Below the pieces are notes generated by a model. That model saw only the letters and a list, made by a program, of their open reading frames with translations, was not told the origin of the DNA and made no database searches. Source: Bisporella sp. PMI_857 (lineage: Eukaryota > Ascomycota > Leotiomycetes > Helotiales > Helotiaceae). From it: a stretch of DNA of 64,000 nt. A program made the position numbers and the translations under genes. The stretch is taken from NCBI GenBank assembly GCA_021307315.1, contig JAJSPD010000037.1, positions 423,309-487,308 on the forward strand, written 5' to 3'. Shown in pieces: positions 34,801 through 44,555 of this stretch; the stretch's first letter is position 1; every line of letters starts with the position of its first letter.

Positions 34801-34896
34801 TCGCTACATCTATCCAAAAGAAGGATATTACAAAGTCTGGTTTGTCTGAACACCACGGTTATAATGCTTTATTCTAACATCCAGTCAGCGAAAACG
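31850..34896. other. long gene-poor interval
   Basis: Three kilobases without a confident gene. Two coding-looking minus-strand exons lie at 32.42-32.79 kb (separate entry). Minus-strand frames between 33.13 and 33.63 kb include a good donor (GTAAGT) after HVQAVN, but I could not connect them. The 130-codon plus frame at 34127-34519 has no supporting signal. Confidence 0.4.
32424..32792 (-). CDS. orphan 3' exons of an unrecognised gene (partial)
   Basis: Two exons fit well: an upstream one from about 32792 to 32676 (TSRQIILSVAGVKSVATGLY) and a final one 32625..32424 (RFNLELGPDFRRLSNNHGG ... SSEYEDLEEC, stop). The 50-nt intron 32626..32675 has an excellent branch site (CCAACTAACCC) and ACAG acceptor, and the phases agree. 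The 5' end of the gene is not found; a TAG blocks the frame upstream of 32792, which may be an acceptor (CTGTAG). It may be the end of a larger gene in 32.4-33.6 kb or a decayed one. No family recognised. Confidence 0.35.
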
Positions 34897-35480
34897 ATGT
34901 TCATCAAGCGCTCTTCATTGGTCCTCATAGCACTGGCAGCTAGTCTTCAACTCAAGGCCGCCATTGCGCTGCCAACCAGGGATGTCCTCCCTGACGGACC
35001 CTCCATCAGAGTCGTCTCAGGCACCCTCAATGAATACCCCCGCAACCTCACCAGCTTCCAAGCCATAACAGGCGCCTCAACCTCATCCGTCGAGCAGGCT
35101 TCCGAGCAGACCAACAGCCTAGCCGCCAGATCCGAGACCGCAACGTGCTGGAACAGCGCCCCGTGGATCGAGCTTAATTACCTTCAAGGTCTCACCTATT
35201 ACGGGGTCGTCCAGGTCCTGCTGGGATCAGAGGGCAAGACGATCCAAGCCGGAACCTGGATAGGCGTTTGGGTTGAAGCCTGGGACGTGAGCAACAGCCG
35301 GCCGGAGTGTTTTTCTCCATTGCAAATAGGCTGCACTTTGACACCTGGGCGTCCAGCGATTTCTTCGTACAGAAGGGGTATTGGTTGAATCAGTACTGCA
35401 AAGGCGCGAATTGGGATAGCCCTGGGGGGGTCTACCAGCGTGATGAGCTGTTCCTCACCATCGATTCGTATTGGCGCTGA
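34897..35480 (+). pseudogene. secreted protein gene with a frameshift
   Basis: The ATG at 34897 begins a clear signal peptide (MFIKRSSLVLIALAASLQL ... AIALP) and a coherent frame through CWNSAPWIELNYLQGLTYYG and GTWIGVWVEAWDVS at about 35294. The reading then becomes incoherent, while another frame from about 35295 is plainly coding: GVFFSIANRLHFDTWASSDF, VQKGYWLNQYC, VYQRDELFLTIDSYWR, stop at 35480. No intron with consistent phase joins the two (a GTGAGC..ATAG candidate has the wrong phase). So there is a one-base loss or similar near 35290-35300, or a sequence error. If repaired in fact, the product would be about 190 aa, secreted. Family unknown. Confidence 0.65.
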
Positions 35481-36716
35481 GCATCAGCATGGATACACCT
35501 TAGCCGGATTGGAGAGGTGGCAGGACTTGGGGATATGGAGCGACGGGCTTTCTCTCTCTCTCTAATACTATTAAGGAGGTTGTAGATACGCGTGTGGGGG
35601 TTTTTATTCTCGTCTTTCGAGACACCAAGCAAATGAGATTTCAACAATCACATTTTGCGTTATAAATCAACTTATGTAGCGGTTGACTTCTAAAAATACG
35701 ATTTGAAAACCACAATGCTATTCGTGTTTACTTACTTCTTCCTCTTACACTTTTGGTAACTTCTATGATGTGAGATAGTTCTTCAAAAAGGTGGCTCTTT
35801 ATTTAACAACCAGGTAAGTAAAACGGAAGAGAAAACTTTCGATTACGTTGAACGCCAAGGGAAGCGAAGTAACCAATTAGATAGCTTTACACGGACGGGT
35901 TGTAGTAATTATTTTGTATCGCTAAGTTCCGAAAGATTATTACAGCTGCATTCAACCCATTGTCCATAAACCTCGAATTCAAATAAAAGCTTGTAAAACC
36001 AATACCTCTTTTGCTAAAAAAATACTTAACATAATTTAACTATGACTATAGCAATACCGCCCCGTGTCCGCTTCAGGGAAACCCTGCTCTATCTTGATCA
36101 AATTCTTATTCGCCAAATAATGCCACATTCATGCACGTTTGCCCGAATGCTGACAGGACTAATCCAGGAACCAGGCATCGTTTGTGAGAGGGTGGCTGGC
36201 GATAAGAAGGGTTACACACCCTGATCCCCCTGATGCATTTCATGCATTTCACGTGTAGAACCATGTGGAAATTGTGTATTCCGTGTTGCCACATGGTAGA
36301 TTAGGGCGTGGGATGCGCGGAAATGACGATTGTTGCGGGTACTCGTGGTGGCACGAAATTTACGGTTTCAGTTGGCGGGGCCGATATGGTTCGTTCGTCT
36401 TTTGGTGCGACCTAAAGATTGTAATCACGGGATGGTGGACTTGATGAGATCAGGGCATGTGAATTATGTAGCACCGAGAGCTTGAGAATATCTAGTGTCA
36501 TGATCTCATTCAGAATCTATGCAACTCCTCCCATGCAAATTCGTACATTTTTGAAACATTGCCCGCTTTGCTGATTCAGATCTAGAAACCCACCCAACGC
36601 CATCGCTTGCATGCCATGTATAGCCGTCATGAATGTGATCGCTCACATCTCCCCTTCTACAGAATCCCATATGTACCTAAACAAGAATCCATACCACATA
36701 TCATATCCTCATTTTG
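35481..36716. other. intergenic, no gene seen
   Basis: 1.2 kb, moderately A+T-rich to 36050. Contains a 9-bp inverted repeat ACCATGTGG (36260-36268) / CCACATGGT (36289-36297) and adjacent atgcatttc duplications. Confidence 0.4.
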
Positions 36717-37688
36717 TCAAAGTGTCTTCACCCCTTCAAGCACTCTCTCGAACTCATCTATTCTCTCCCATGTAACACCATAACACTCGTTCAGTGTCTC
36801 AAGCCTCGCATCCACAAACCCCACAAAGTTAATCAGCGTAGCTCTCTCTGTCTTCGACTGAGGAAACATTGCTCTAAGACACGGCTTCGCAATCTTGTCT
36901 CTCAACTGATTATCGAATCTCCTCTGCATCTCCAAATCGCCCTTCAGACTCGCCAAGTTATCAAGGACGCCCTCGACATCAAGGATAACTTCTTTCCCCT
37001 CCTCCAAATCCTTAAATTGCTCTATCAGCTTATGGAGAATGATAGAGCTGCGCTGCGAGAGCAAGACTTTACGCATAAACATCCGGACAGTAAATACACG
37101 CAACTCCTGAATAAGCTTATGGATGTAATCTCTCCATACCGAGGGAAGCCGGTGATTATGCGAGCTGTGATTCTGCTTCCTCGATAGGCTCGTTGAGAGG
37201 TTTATACTGAGGGTATTAGTGAGGAACTCCTGTTTCTTGAACTGCCGGCCTGCGCGTCGGAGGAGCGACTGTAATTTCAAGATTTCAGGCTTGGTGGGGA
37301 TGAGTTTGACAATGGCGGTTCTGGAGGACGAAATGGATGGGGTTACAGTTTTTGAGGAGCCGGTGCTGTTGAAACTGGAGACAGAGGAGAGGGTCGAATC
37401 GCGGGGAGTCTTGGCTTTGAGGGATATAGAGAAGCGGCTCGAGGTGGTGCGGGCGACTGGTGGGTAGACTATGATTGCTTCGCTACCCTTCTCGGGAGAC
37501 TTGCTGGCATTGGATGAAGGGGGCTTGACGGAGGGTAGAGCGTATGGAGATTTGTTTCTGCTGGAGGAAAACAGAGATATGAGCGTTTTGCTGATTGAGC
37601 GGCGCTTTTGCTGCTTATCTAGAGAGCTTTCTGAGGAATCGGAACCGTTCTCGACGGCCGAGCTGAAGATTTGGCTCAATCGTGACAT
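36717..37688 (-). CDS. hypothetical protein, 323 aa, unknown
   Basis: A single exon from ATG at 37688. The first 125 residues are Ser/Lys-rich and disordered (SSESSLDKQQKRRSISKTL). Residues from about 130 on are helical and ordered: PEILKLQSLLRRAGRQFKKQ, WRDYIHKLIQELRVFTVRMFM, LHKLIEQFKDLEEGKEVILDVEG, MFPQSKTERATLINFVGFVD. The cationic tail and helical bundle suggest a cytoskeletal or signalling adaptor, but this is only impression. No family recognised and no membrane segment. Confidence 0.75.
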   Translation of the reverse strand: MSRLSQIFSSAVENGSDSSESSLDKQQKRRSISKTLISLFSSSRNKSPYALPSVKPPSSNASKSPEKGSEAIIVYPPVARTTSSRFSISLKAKTPRDSTLSSVSSFNSTGSSKTVTPSISSSRTAIVKLIPTKPEILKLQSLLRRAGRQFKKQEFLTNTLSINLSTSLSRKQNHSSHNHRLPSVWRDYIHKLIQELRVFTVRMFMRKVLLSQRSSIILHKLIEQFKDLEEGKEVILDVEGVLDNLASLKGDLEMQRRFDNQLRDKIAKPCLRAMFPQSKTERATLINFVGFVDARLETLNECYGVTWERIDEFERVLEGVKTL

Positions 37689-38465
37689 GATGGTATTCTC
37701 AAGCTTTCACCAAATCGGGACTGTCGCGATGGTGTTTCAGAAATTATTGGGACGCGTGGACGAGGTTGTAGAGTATCGAGGATAAACTGAGAAACCCGAC
37801 GACGATATAGAAACAAGAGGCCAGCTCAACGGCAAGACTGAAATGTTCGTGGGACGTTGCTCGTGATAAGGTGACCGAAATCCACCCTGTGAGTCTTTTT
37901 TAACCCCTCGTACAGAAGCAAGGCGGTGGGCCGGTCGGAGCGTTTTCGTGTGCAGAGCACCAGACGAACTCAAATGATGTTGTGACCTCCCATGAAATGA
38001 CAATCAGGAGCAGGAAACTACGATAATGAAAATGCCATTTGAGGACCCGAAATGTTGAGAGAAATGCTGAATTGAAGTCAGGATATGCGGCTAAAGAATT
38101 TATTGAATTTCTGAAACAGGTAAGACAACTCTAAACTGCGGGTGCCAAGGTTGATCAAACAGCTTCATCCCGAATCGAGGTAGGTCGTGAAACAGCGGCT
38201 GAGAATGTTTTGTGCCAGACCAGAAACAAGCGGGTATCGATAACCCTGATCAGTGTGGCCCAGATATCACGATAACGCCAAGAGAAGGCATGTCGACGTC
38301 GGGACTTTGGATAACTTTTGGTATTCAGATGAAGATAAATATCTTGAGCAGTAATCACTTCTATCTCACCAAGTTCTTGTTATGCCTATCCTGTGTATCC
38401 CTGTAAGCAATGCCTTTCCGAACCATATCCTATTCGCCCATTCCAAGCATTGTGTAAGGAAACAT
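37689..38465. other. intergenic, no gene seen
   Basis: 780 bp between the 323-aa protein promoter and the 3' end of the acidic protein gene. Nothing recognisable. Confidence 0.4.
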
Positions 38466-39193
38466 CTAATCTTCGTCCTCCTCCTCAACTTCCGCCTTCT
38501 CATCCTTTCCTTTCGGAATAGCTCCGGCCTTTGCTGCCTTGGCTTTTGCTGAGGGGACGGATTCTTCAGCATCATCCTCAGCGCCAGAGTCGGCCTCTTC
38601 CTCCTCCTCCTCCTCCTCGCCCTCGGCTGCGTCGCTGTCCTCCTCAACAGGAACCTTCTCCTTGGTTGCTGGAGCGGTCTTGCGCTTCTTGGCTGGGGGT
38701 GCGGCTATTCCAGTAGGTCAGTGTAATGTGTTGTGCAAACTGCAGACGCACTCTCACCTTCGGCTTCAGCTTCTGCATATTCGTTAGCAAGGGTACGTGA
38801 TCGGTGTTGCAATAAATCGCGCATACCTTCATATTCTTCCTCTTCCTCTTCTTCTTCCTCTTCGCTTTCGTCAGATGCGCCAGGGCCTTCTCCGTCGTCA
38901 GAATCCTCATACCTAAGGGTTGGGATCGTCAGCTCGGGTTTCGCGGAGATGACGAAGCATTCTCAGCGGTAAACATGTACATTCCATCAAAAATATTGCG
39001 CCCTTGGGTGCAAATTGATGCGAATGAAGCTCAGAGACATGTTTCCTAAGCTTCCGCGACCGCGATTGAACACTTCGCGACACTATTCTTGATGAATGTT
39101 GATGTTCGGAGATACTTACTCCTCTTCCTCCTCACTCTCATCGCTTGGCAAGGCTACAAGCTCCTCATCATTCTTCCTCTTTCTGGTAGACAT
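38466..39193 (-). CDS. small acidic nuclear-type protein
   Basis: Exons 39120..39193, 38827..38912, 38758..38772 (a 15-nt micro-exon), 38466..38704; 137 aa; introns of 207, 54 and 53 nt. The start MSTRKRKNDEELVALPSD is basic, followed by runs of Glu/Asp (ESEEEEEYEDSDDGEG), then a lysine patch PPAKKRKTAP resembling a nuclear localisation signal, another acidic run, and an Ala/Lys tail ending EEEDED. The composition recalls histone- or ribosome-assembly chaperone tails, but no specific family can be named. The micro-exon encodes AEAE only and keeps phase 1 on both sides. Confidence 0.8.
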
Positions 39194-40361
39194 TGCGCTG
39201 TTCAATGGATTCCAAAAACCTATATATGATAGATGTGGTGATGGTGAAGCTTTAGATGGTTGTTGTTGAGTGAAAATGAATGAAGGTGGGAAGCTGATGG
39301 AAGATATCAGGGAACCGAGGGGGGGGGGGGGAGAAGGGGGAAGGGGAAGAGCTGAGCTGAGCTGATCGGACGGGGCAGGATTTCAGCGCTCGGACCTGAA
39401 AATGGCCCCCGGATAAAAACGTCACCGATTAAAATCATCTGACTGGCTGGAATCATCACATACTCAGGGCCACTTTTAGTTTAGTGAGGGGTATTAGCGA
39501 GTGATTACAGTAGGGTAAGGGTAGGTGTCCCCCCGGGTTTCGGGGGGAGGCGGGGTTGACTGGTATTGGTGAAGATATAAGGCAAGTCATACTTGCAGCC
39601 AGTGTACATGGCTGTACAGTGTATGGATTACCTACTCTAGTGCTGAACAGCTTTTTCATACTGTCTTCGTCGCAAGGACCACATGTTTCGGTATTCTGCT
39701 TCGGTGTGGCTTGAGTGGCTCACACTGCGAGCCAAGTTGGTCCCCGATTGCAAACCAACGAATTGATTCTGACAGCGGTCCCGTGTTGGAGGGTACAGTT
39801 TATACCTTGTGGAAGCCACTGGAAGCTTCAAATTTGGTCCCAGCTGGAAAATTCCAGTTTTGTCAGAATCTGGTTGAGTATCAATGGTTTATGAAAACTG
39901 ATGTCCGAAAAAATCACGGTTTGCCATAATCCAGACTTCAACAAGGCATGTGCCGCTCTTTTGACTATATGAGAAACTCGATGGTTGCTGCTTTTTAAGT
40001 TTAGATATTCGATGGATGCAAGAGCTCCGACGAGAACTCCGTGAATTTGTCCGGACCTTTCCCATTGCGGCGCCTCTCCCGATGATGATATATTGCGCCA
40101 TTGCCTCCATCTACTATACATGAAAAGCTCAGCGTATGTTGGTTGCGAAAGGAATCAATTCCTTAATTGCAGGGTCATATACTTCGGTGGCAACCCAACA
40201 TGGATAGCTTCTTCATGGATGTAAAATCTTTCGGACCACAGCTCGGGAGCAGACGCTGAGGAGGTATGATGGGTTGAATATATATGACTGGCAGCAGGTT
40301 GGGTTGGGTTGGGTTGGCCCATTGTCGTCGAAATTCAGATTTTCAGATTTTTCACCTCAAA
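39194..40361. other. intergenic, no gene seen
   Basis: Contains a poly-G/purine run at about 39319-39350 (promoter side of the acidic protein gene) and a ggttg tandem repeat at about 40296-40316 just upstream of the next gene. No exon seen. Confidence 0.4.
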
Positions 40362-40935
40362 ATGCTGCATCAATACCCGCTTCTAAGCTTGCTGCCGTTT
40401 TTGGCTCTAGCTGCACTAGGGCTACCTATGTCACCTCTCGACAAGCGTGCTATCACTTGTCTGACAGTCGGAGCAACTGCGACAGCTAAATGGACCAACA
40501 GTGCTGGCCAGTCTTGTACCTTCTCGGGTGTCGTGGGAAGCAATTATGGAACAAACAGTGCTGGATCTGGCGAGTATGTCTTGTCATTCTTCAATGATTA
40601 GGAAGAATTAGACTGACATATATAAAGCTATTCCTGTAACGGCCGCTGTGGCGCTGGTTGCACAGGCACAGCTGTTGGGAATGTGTATACTCAAGACTGT
40701 TTTTCCCACGATATTTGTTCGTACTTCAACAACGCAAGCGGTGGCTCCAGGTAAGTTCAAATAAGGCCGAAGATCATGACCAATCTGCTGAAGTTATGAT
40801 CTTAGTGATCCGAACTGTGGTGCAGCATACAATGCCGCTGTGGATGATACGGTTGGTGGCCTTTTGGCTGGATGTTCTCGGACGAATCCTTCAAATGCAG
40901 TAGCTAAACCTGCTGGTACACCAACATGCTCTTAA
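40362..40935 (+). CDS. secreted cysteine-rich protein with a phospholipase A2-like HD motif
   Basis: Exons 40362..40573, 40628..40750, 40806..40935; 154 aa, introns 54 and 55 nt with GTATGT/GTAAGT donors. The N-terminus is a signal peptide (MLHQYPLLSLLPFLALAAL) followed by a dibasic DKR just before AITC, a probable Kex2 processing site. The mature part is rich in Cys, Gly and Asn with SCNGRCGAGCTGTAVG and the core DCFSHDICSYF, resembling the C-x-x-H-D-x-C active-site helix of secreted PLA2 folds, then DPNCGAAYNAAVDD. I recall a small fungal secreted family of this form with no proven activity. Catalysis on lipids is inference from His-Asp. It could equally be a structural or effector protein. 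Confidence 0.8.
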
Positions 40936-41364
40936 TCGCAAGAGGGCAAGTCACCACCAAGTCTTAGGTAACTGTGCATTGTTGTCATCCGCCTACTTAA
41001 GGATACTATCATACGCTTGTGAAAAATTGTAATGAGATAAATAGTGATCAATACTTCAAGACTGGCATAAATAGCACCAAATATATGCAATGGACTCTGA
41101 CTATCTGAAGAGGGTGGAACTAAGAATTGTAATACAGTGGGCTAAGAAGTTAAAGCATTCGCTTTTCCTTGAACAACCACGATAATGCCGCTGAGATGTG
41201 ATGCACGAGAAAGCTTCCCTGGAAGCTTTTACGACAAGATTTTTAATACCGTTATTCATTACTAGTATTACAAAGCTATTGCCAAGCAGCTTTTCAAAGC
41301 TTCTAAGCCTGATGTGCTTGTGCACTTTCAAGAGTCACGCTCAGTTCCCTTTCTTGGTGTCTTC
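40936..41364. other. short spacer, nothing seen
   Basis: 430 bp between convergent 3' ends of the PLA2-like gene and the SnoaL-like pseudogene. Confidence 0.4.
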
Positions 41365-42070
41365 TTACTCATTCTTCGGCACGTTGACAAAAGCAGGGAC
41401 AACAACCGAGTTCAAATTGCGAAGAGCCAAAAGCTCAATCAGCAGCTGAATCAACGATTATGGAACTACTTACCTTAGCGAAAGCACCCTCAGGGATACC
41501 CCCATTCCACTTATCCTGCACCTCCGTGATCTTTCCTTCACTGTTAGTAAAGATCTGAGCCACTGGCTCGATTGTTTACTCGGTTCCAATGGCATTGACT
41601 TTATACCGGATTTCCAAGTCCAGAGTAACCGGGTTCCCGCTGCTCGTTACCTGGTGTGATAGCCGCTCCTATGCATGATATCTCAACTGCTGTTTATCAT
41701 TTCTCATATCAAGAGACAGCTTACAATCTCCGAAAGGGCCGTTTGCAACCATACCATTGGGCTTCATACTGCTTTCGTCCCTCGGCATTGGTGAGCGGGT
41801 CATGAAATTTGGCACCATCTTTTGCCAGTTAGCATTGCTCTACCTCCATGTATGACGAGGCACAGAACTCACGTTCCAAAGTTGCAATTTCTTCAAACTA
41901 GGTCGGCCGGCAAAAAGATCAAGCACGCTTCCAATCACAACCTTCTGGCCGCCAGCCAAGTCGACACCGGACGCCGTATTGATATTCTGACTCTCAATCT
42001 CCAAATTAGTCGTCAGGAGCTTATTCTTGCCTTCGAAACCCTTCTGGATCTTTGATGTGTCTGAAGCCAT
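41365..42070 (-). pseudogene. broken SnoaL/NTF2-like conserved fungal protein
   Basis: The start ATG at 42070 gives MASDTSKIQKGFEGKNKLL ... GSVLDLFAGRPSLKKLQLW, followed in other frames by HDPLTNAEGRKQYEAQWYG, SGNPVTLDLEIRYKVNAIGTE, ITEVQDKWNGGIPEGAFAK and LRNLNSVVVPAFVNVPKNE. This order matches a conserved fungal SnoaL-like protein of about 180 aa. Lesions: the first intron's phase does not match the next exon; a base is missing near 41747 (YG-LQTALSEI expected), which also destroys a donor; and TAA at 41576..41578 stands where Gln is expected (EQTI). Intact homologues have a cone-shaped NTF2 fold with unknown substrate. This copy cannot give a full protein. Confidence 0.7.
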
Positions 42071-43459
42071 TTTGCGTATATGTGGGAGGGTGCTCTTTTT
42101 AGAATTTGTTATGGGGCGAGCATTAATTTTTATGATGCGGGAAATCCTAGAGTTCATAAAGAATTACGTTTATGGTTTGGGGTGGTAAGGAGGGTAGCAG
42201 AATTAATATACCAGATGATTCCTTTGGTGTAACATTTAACATGAAGCACGTCAATTGTTTGACTAAATATTGACATTATCGAACGAGGAAAGGCGATCGA
42301 CTTGGCCGTCATATTACCCGAACCGTGCGGTCCGGTCCGAGAGCCAAGAACTGGAGGGAATAGCTGAGTATTGCTTGGCTCCTCTTTTAAGTTTTCAATA
42401 TTCTGCAATATGCTGTTCTTGTATGGCTGTAACCTTGTTGGTAAACGCGTGTCAACTTCAAGATTACACAGGCATAGATTTTGCGTATTAGTGATCAGAT
42501 TAGGGAGATTTTCCGGATTTGGCTGAGCCTAGTACTGTCAAAGACCAAAAAGCGACTGCTTCCGGTCCATGTCCTATTGTGCCTTATATTCTGGCTTCTT
42601 AAGCAATATATCATACTGTTATACAAATTCCAAACGCTCTATAGTCTCGGAGTATTTTCCTACACCCATCGTTGTTCGAGGAATTTTCAGCATCTTCCAA
42701 CACCTTTTTCGGGCCAGCTATCCAAGAATTTAGCTGTTCAGAGCGAGATCTGTCTCTCAAATGCTGGCACAGGTTCGTATTATGTTTGGCACCCAGATGT
42801 TTAGATGTTTGGTGTATGGGATCGCGATCGTGATCGCTCCAAGGGATAGTTTCTAGGGTATCTTTATGTGGATCTATATCCTGGCGATGGGAAATATACA
42901 CATAATGCTAACTTTAGTATTTACCCTGGAAGCATAAACACAGCGCAATCGCCGTTGGAGATGTTAAATATGTTTTAGGAATGTATGAATGAGGATAAGG
43001 TTTATCGATTTTTTGCAACCGCTTTGGTATGCAACATATCTAGAACCACACCTGATAGTCCAGGTCTTCTGAAGCATCAAGAAGCCACTCCTTTATTTCA
43101 CGTGCTCGGCCATAGTGAGGTTATAATCCTCTTTTTCCCAAAGCAAAACCAGGCTTCTAAATAGCATAGGTATACATGGCCTATTGAGTAAGACGAAATA
43201 CGCTTGCTTTCATGGCCCGAACACTGTTTCGGATATTATTGAAGCACCAAGCCAGCTTCTCGAGCTCTTGTGTTGTCAGCATCAGGTTCTACAAGCAATT
43301 AGTTGTCACATATCATCTCTTTCCTCTGACCATAAGGTGGCCTGGCAGTCAAACGATGAAAAGAGCGTGGGCGGGCGGGTTAAATTTAAAAAAAAAAAAA
43401 AAGGTACTTCGGAAAGGCTCGCTCGTTACATAAGGGGCTTGATTCACCTATTCGCTGTT
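42071..43459. other. intergenic, no gene seen
   Basis: 1.4 kb. It contains scattered short frames without splice support and a poly-A tract at about 43388-43402. No gene, tRNA or defined repeat. Confidence 0.4.
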
Positions 43460-43497
43460 ACATATGACCATAGACTGAGGAGAACTGGGCTATCTCC
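43460..43497 (+). pseudogene. 5S rRNA 5' fragment (pseudogene)
   Basis: About 38 bp (acatatgaccatagactgag, then gagaactgggctatctccc) match the first third of the intact 5S gene at 53432 with a few differences, then homology ends before the internal control region is complete. Truncated dispersed 5S copies are common in filamentous ascomycetes. Confidence 0.8.
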
Positions 43498-44555
43498 CTA
43501 CCCAGAGGTAACTGCGGCCGCATATATTTGGAGAAGCGAAGATATCTGAAAACCAAGATTGTAGTTTTTAGATGAATTTGCTTGAAAATAGTAAATGAGA
43601 ATTTCCAACTTACAAACTGGATTCTCGCAAAGTCATTCTCTAGATTCGACTTTAACACTAGGGTTCTAAAACATGGCGTGATTTGTGTTTCAACTTATGC
43701 ACCTCTATTGATAGCACTATAAACTTTCAAATTGGGTACTTAGGCATAGTGCTTATAAGCCAACCGTTGTCTGTTCTTCATTCGTTTGATATAAAGACAC
43801 GACTTTGACAGCACTTATAAAACCTCTTGGTAGCAAACCTTTGAGATTTATTCTTAAGTTGTTTTAAAGATTGTTATACTAATTATCCAGGAATTGCTTT
43901 GACCCAAAAAAAGGGGGTTTGTTGCAAAATATAACACTTGTGATTCATGGTCTAATTTAGTGGTTTATTCACAATTTCGAAATTAAATATCAATGACAAT
44001 TTTTGCTATAAGCCTACTTTTTGGGGGGGATTCAGGTTATGCTGAAATAAATTTAATTTACTTGACTCAACTTGTGATCAAGTAGGTTGATTTAGGAGCA
44101 AAAAATTGAGATTCAGAGTTATTGTTGGTGGGCTTGTAAATAAGGTCACGTAAACCATGAGCCCTCCAGGGCCTACAACCACCTCGCGATAGACCGTAAC
44201 TTAGAACCTAAATATCAAGAACCAAGGAACCATAATCACACCTGCAAGATCGTAGCCAATAGCTACTACGCCTTTTGCTACGTGATAGGTATCCGACAGT
44301 TACCTACACCGTATAATATCAGGCGATGAGTAGCAAGACTTCGCACATGCGGATAAGCAGATAAATGTCAAACTTGCAATTGGTGATCAAAGCTACTTAA
44401 TTGAATAGGTCCCGGATCGTGGATATAGATTTGATTGTGGTCCTAAGTTCAATGGAGGTTAAGAGCAGATTATTAGGAAACTTCTCCTAACTGAGTAAAG
44501 AGCTCTAACTCTCCATACATACCATCACCCCCAGGCGTACACTTGTTTGTAGTCA
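43498..44555. other. A+T-rich intergenic stretch
   Basis: About 1 kb of A+T-rich sequence with homopolymer runs (cccaaaaaaaggggg near 43905, ttttttgggggg near 44020). No gene identified. Confidence 0.4.
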
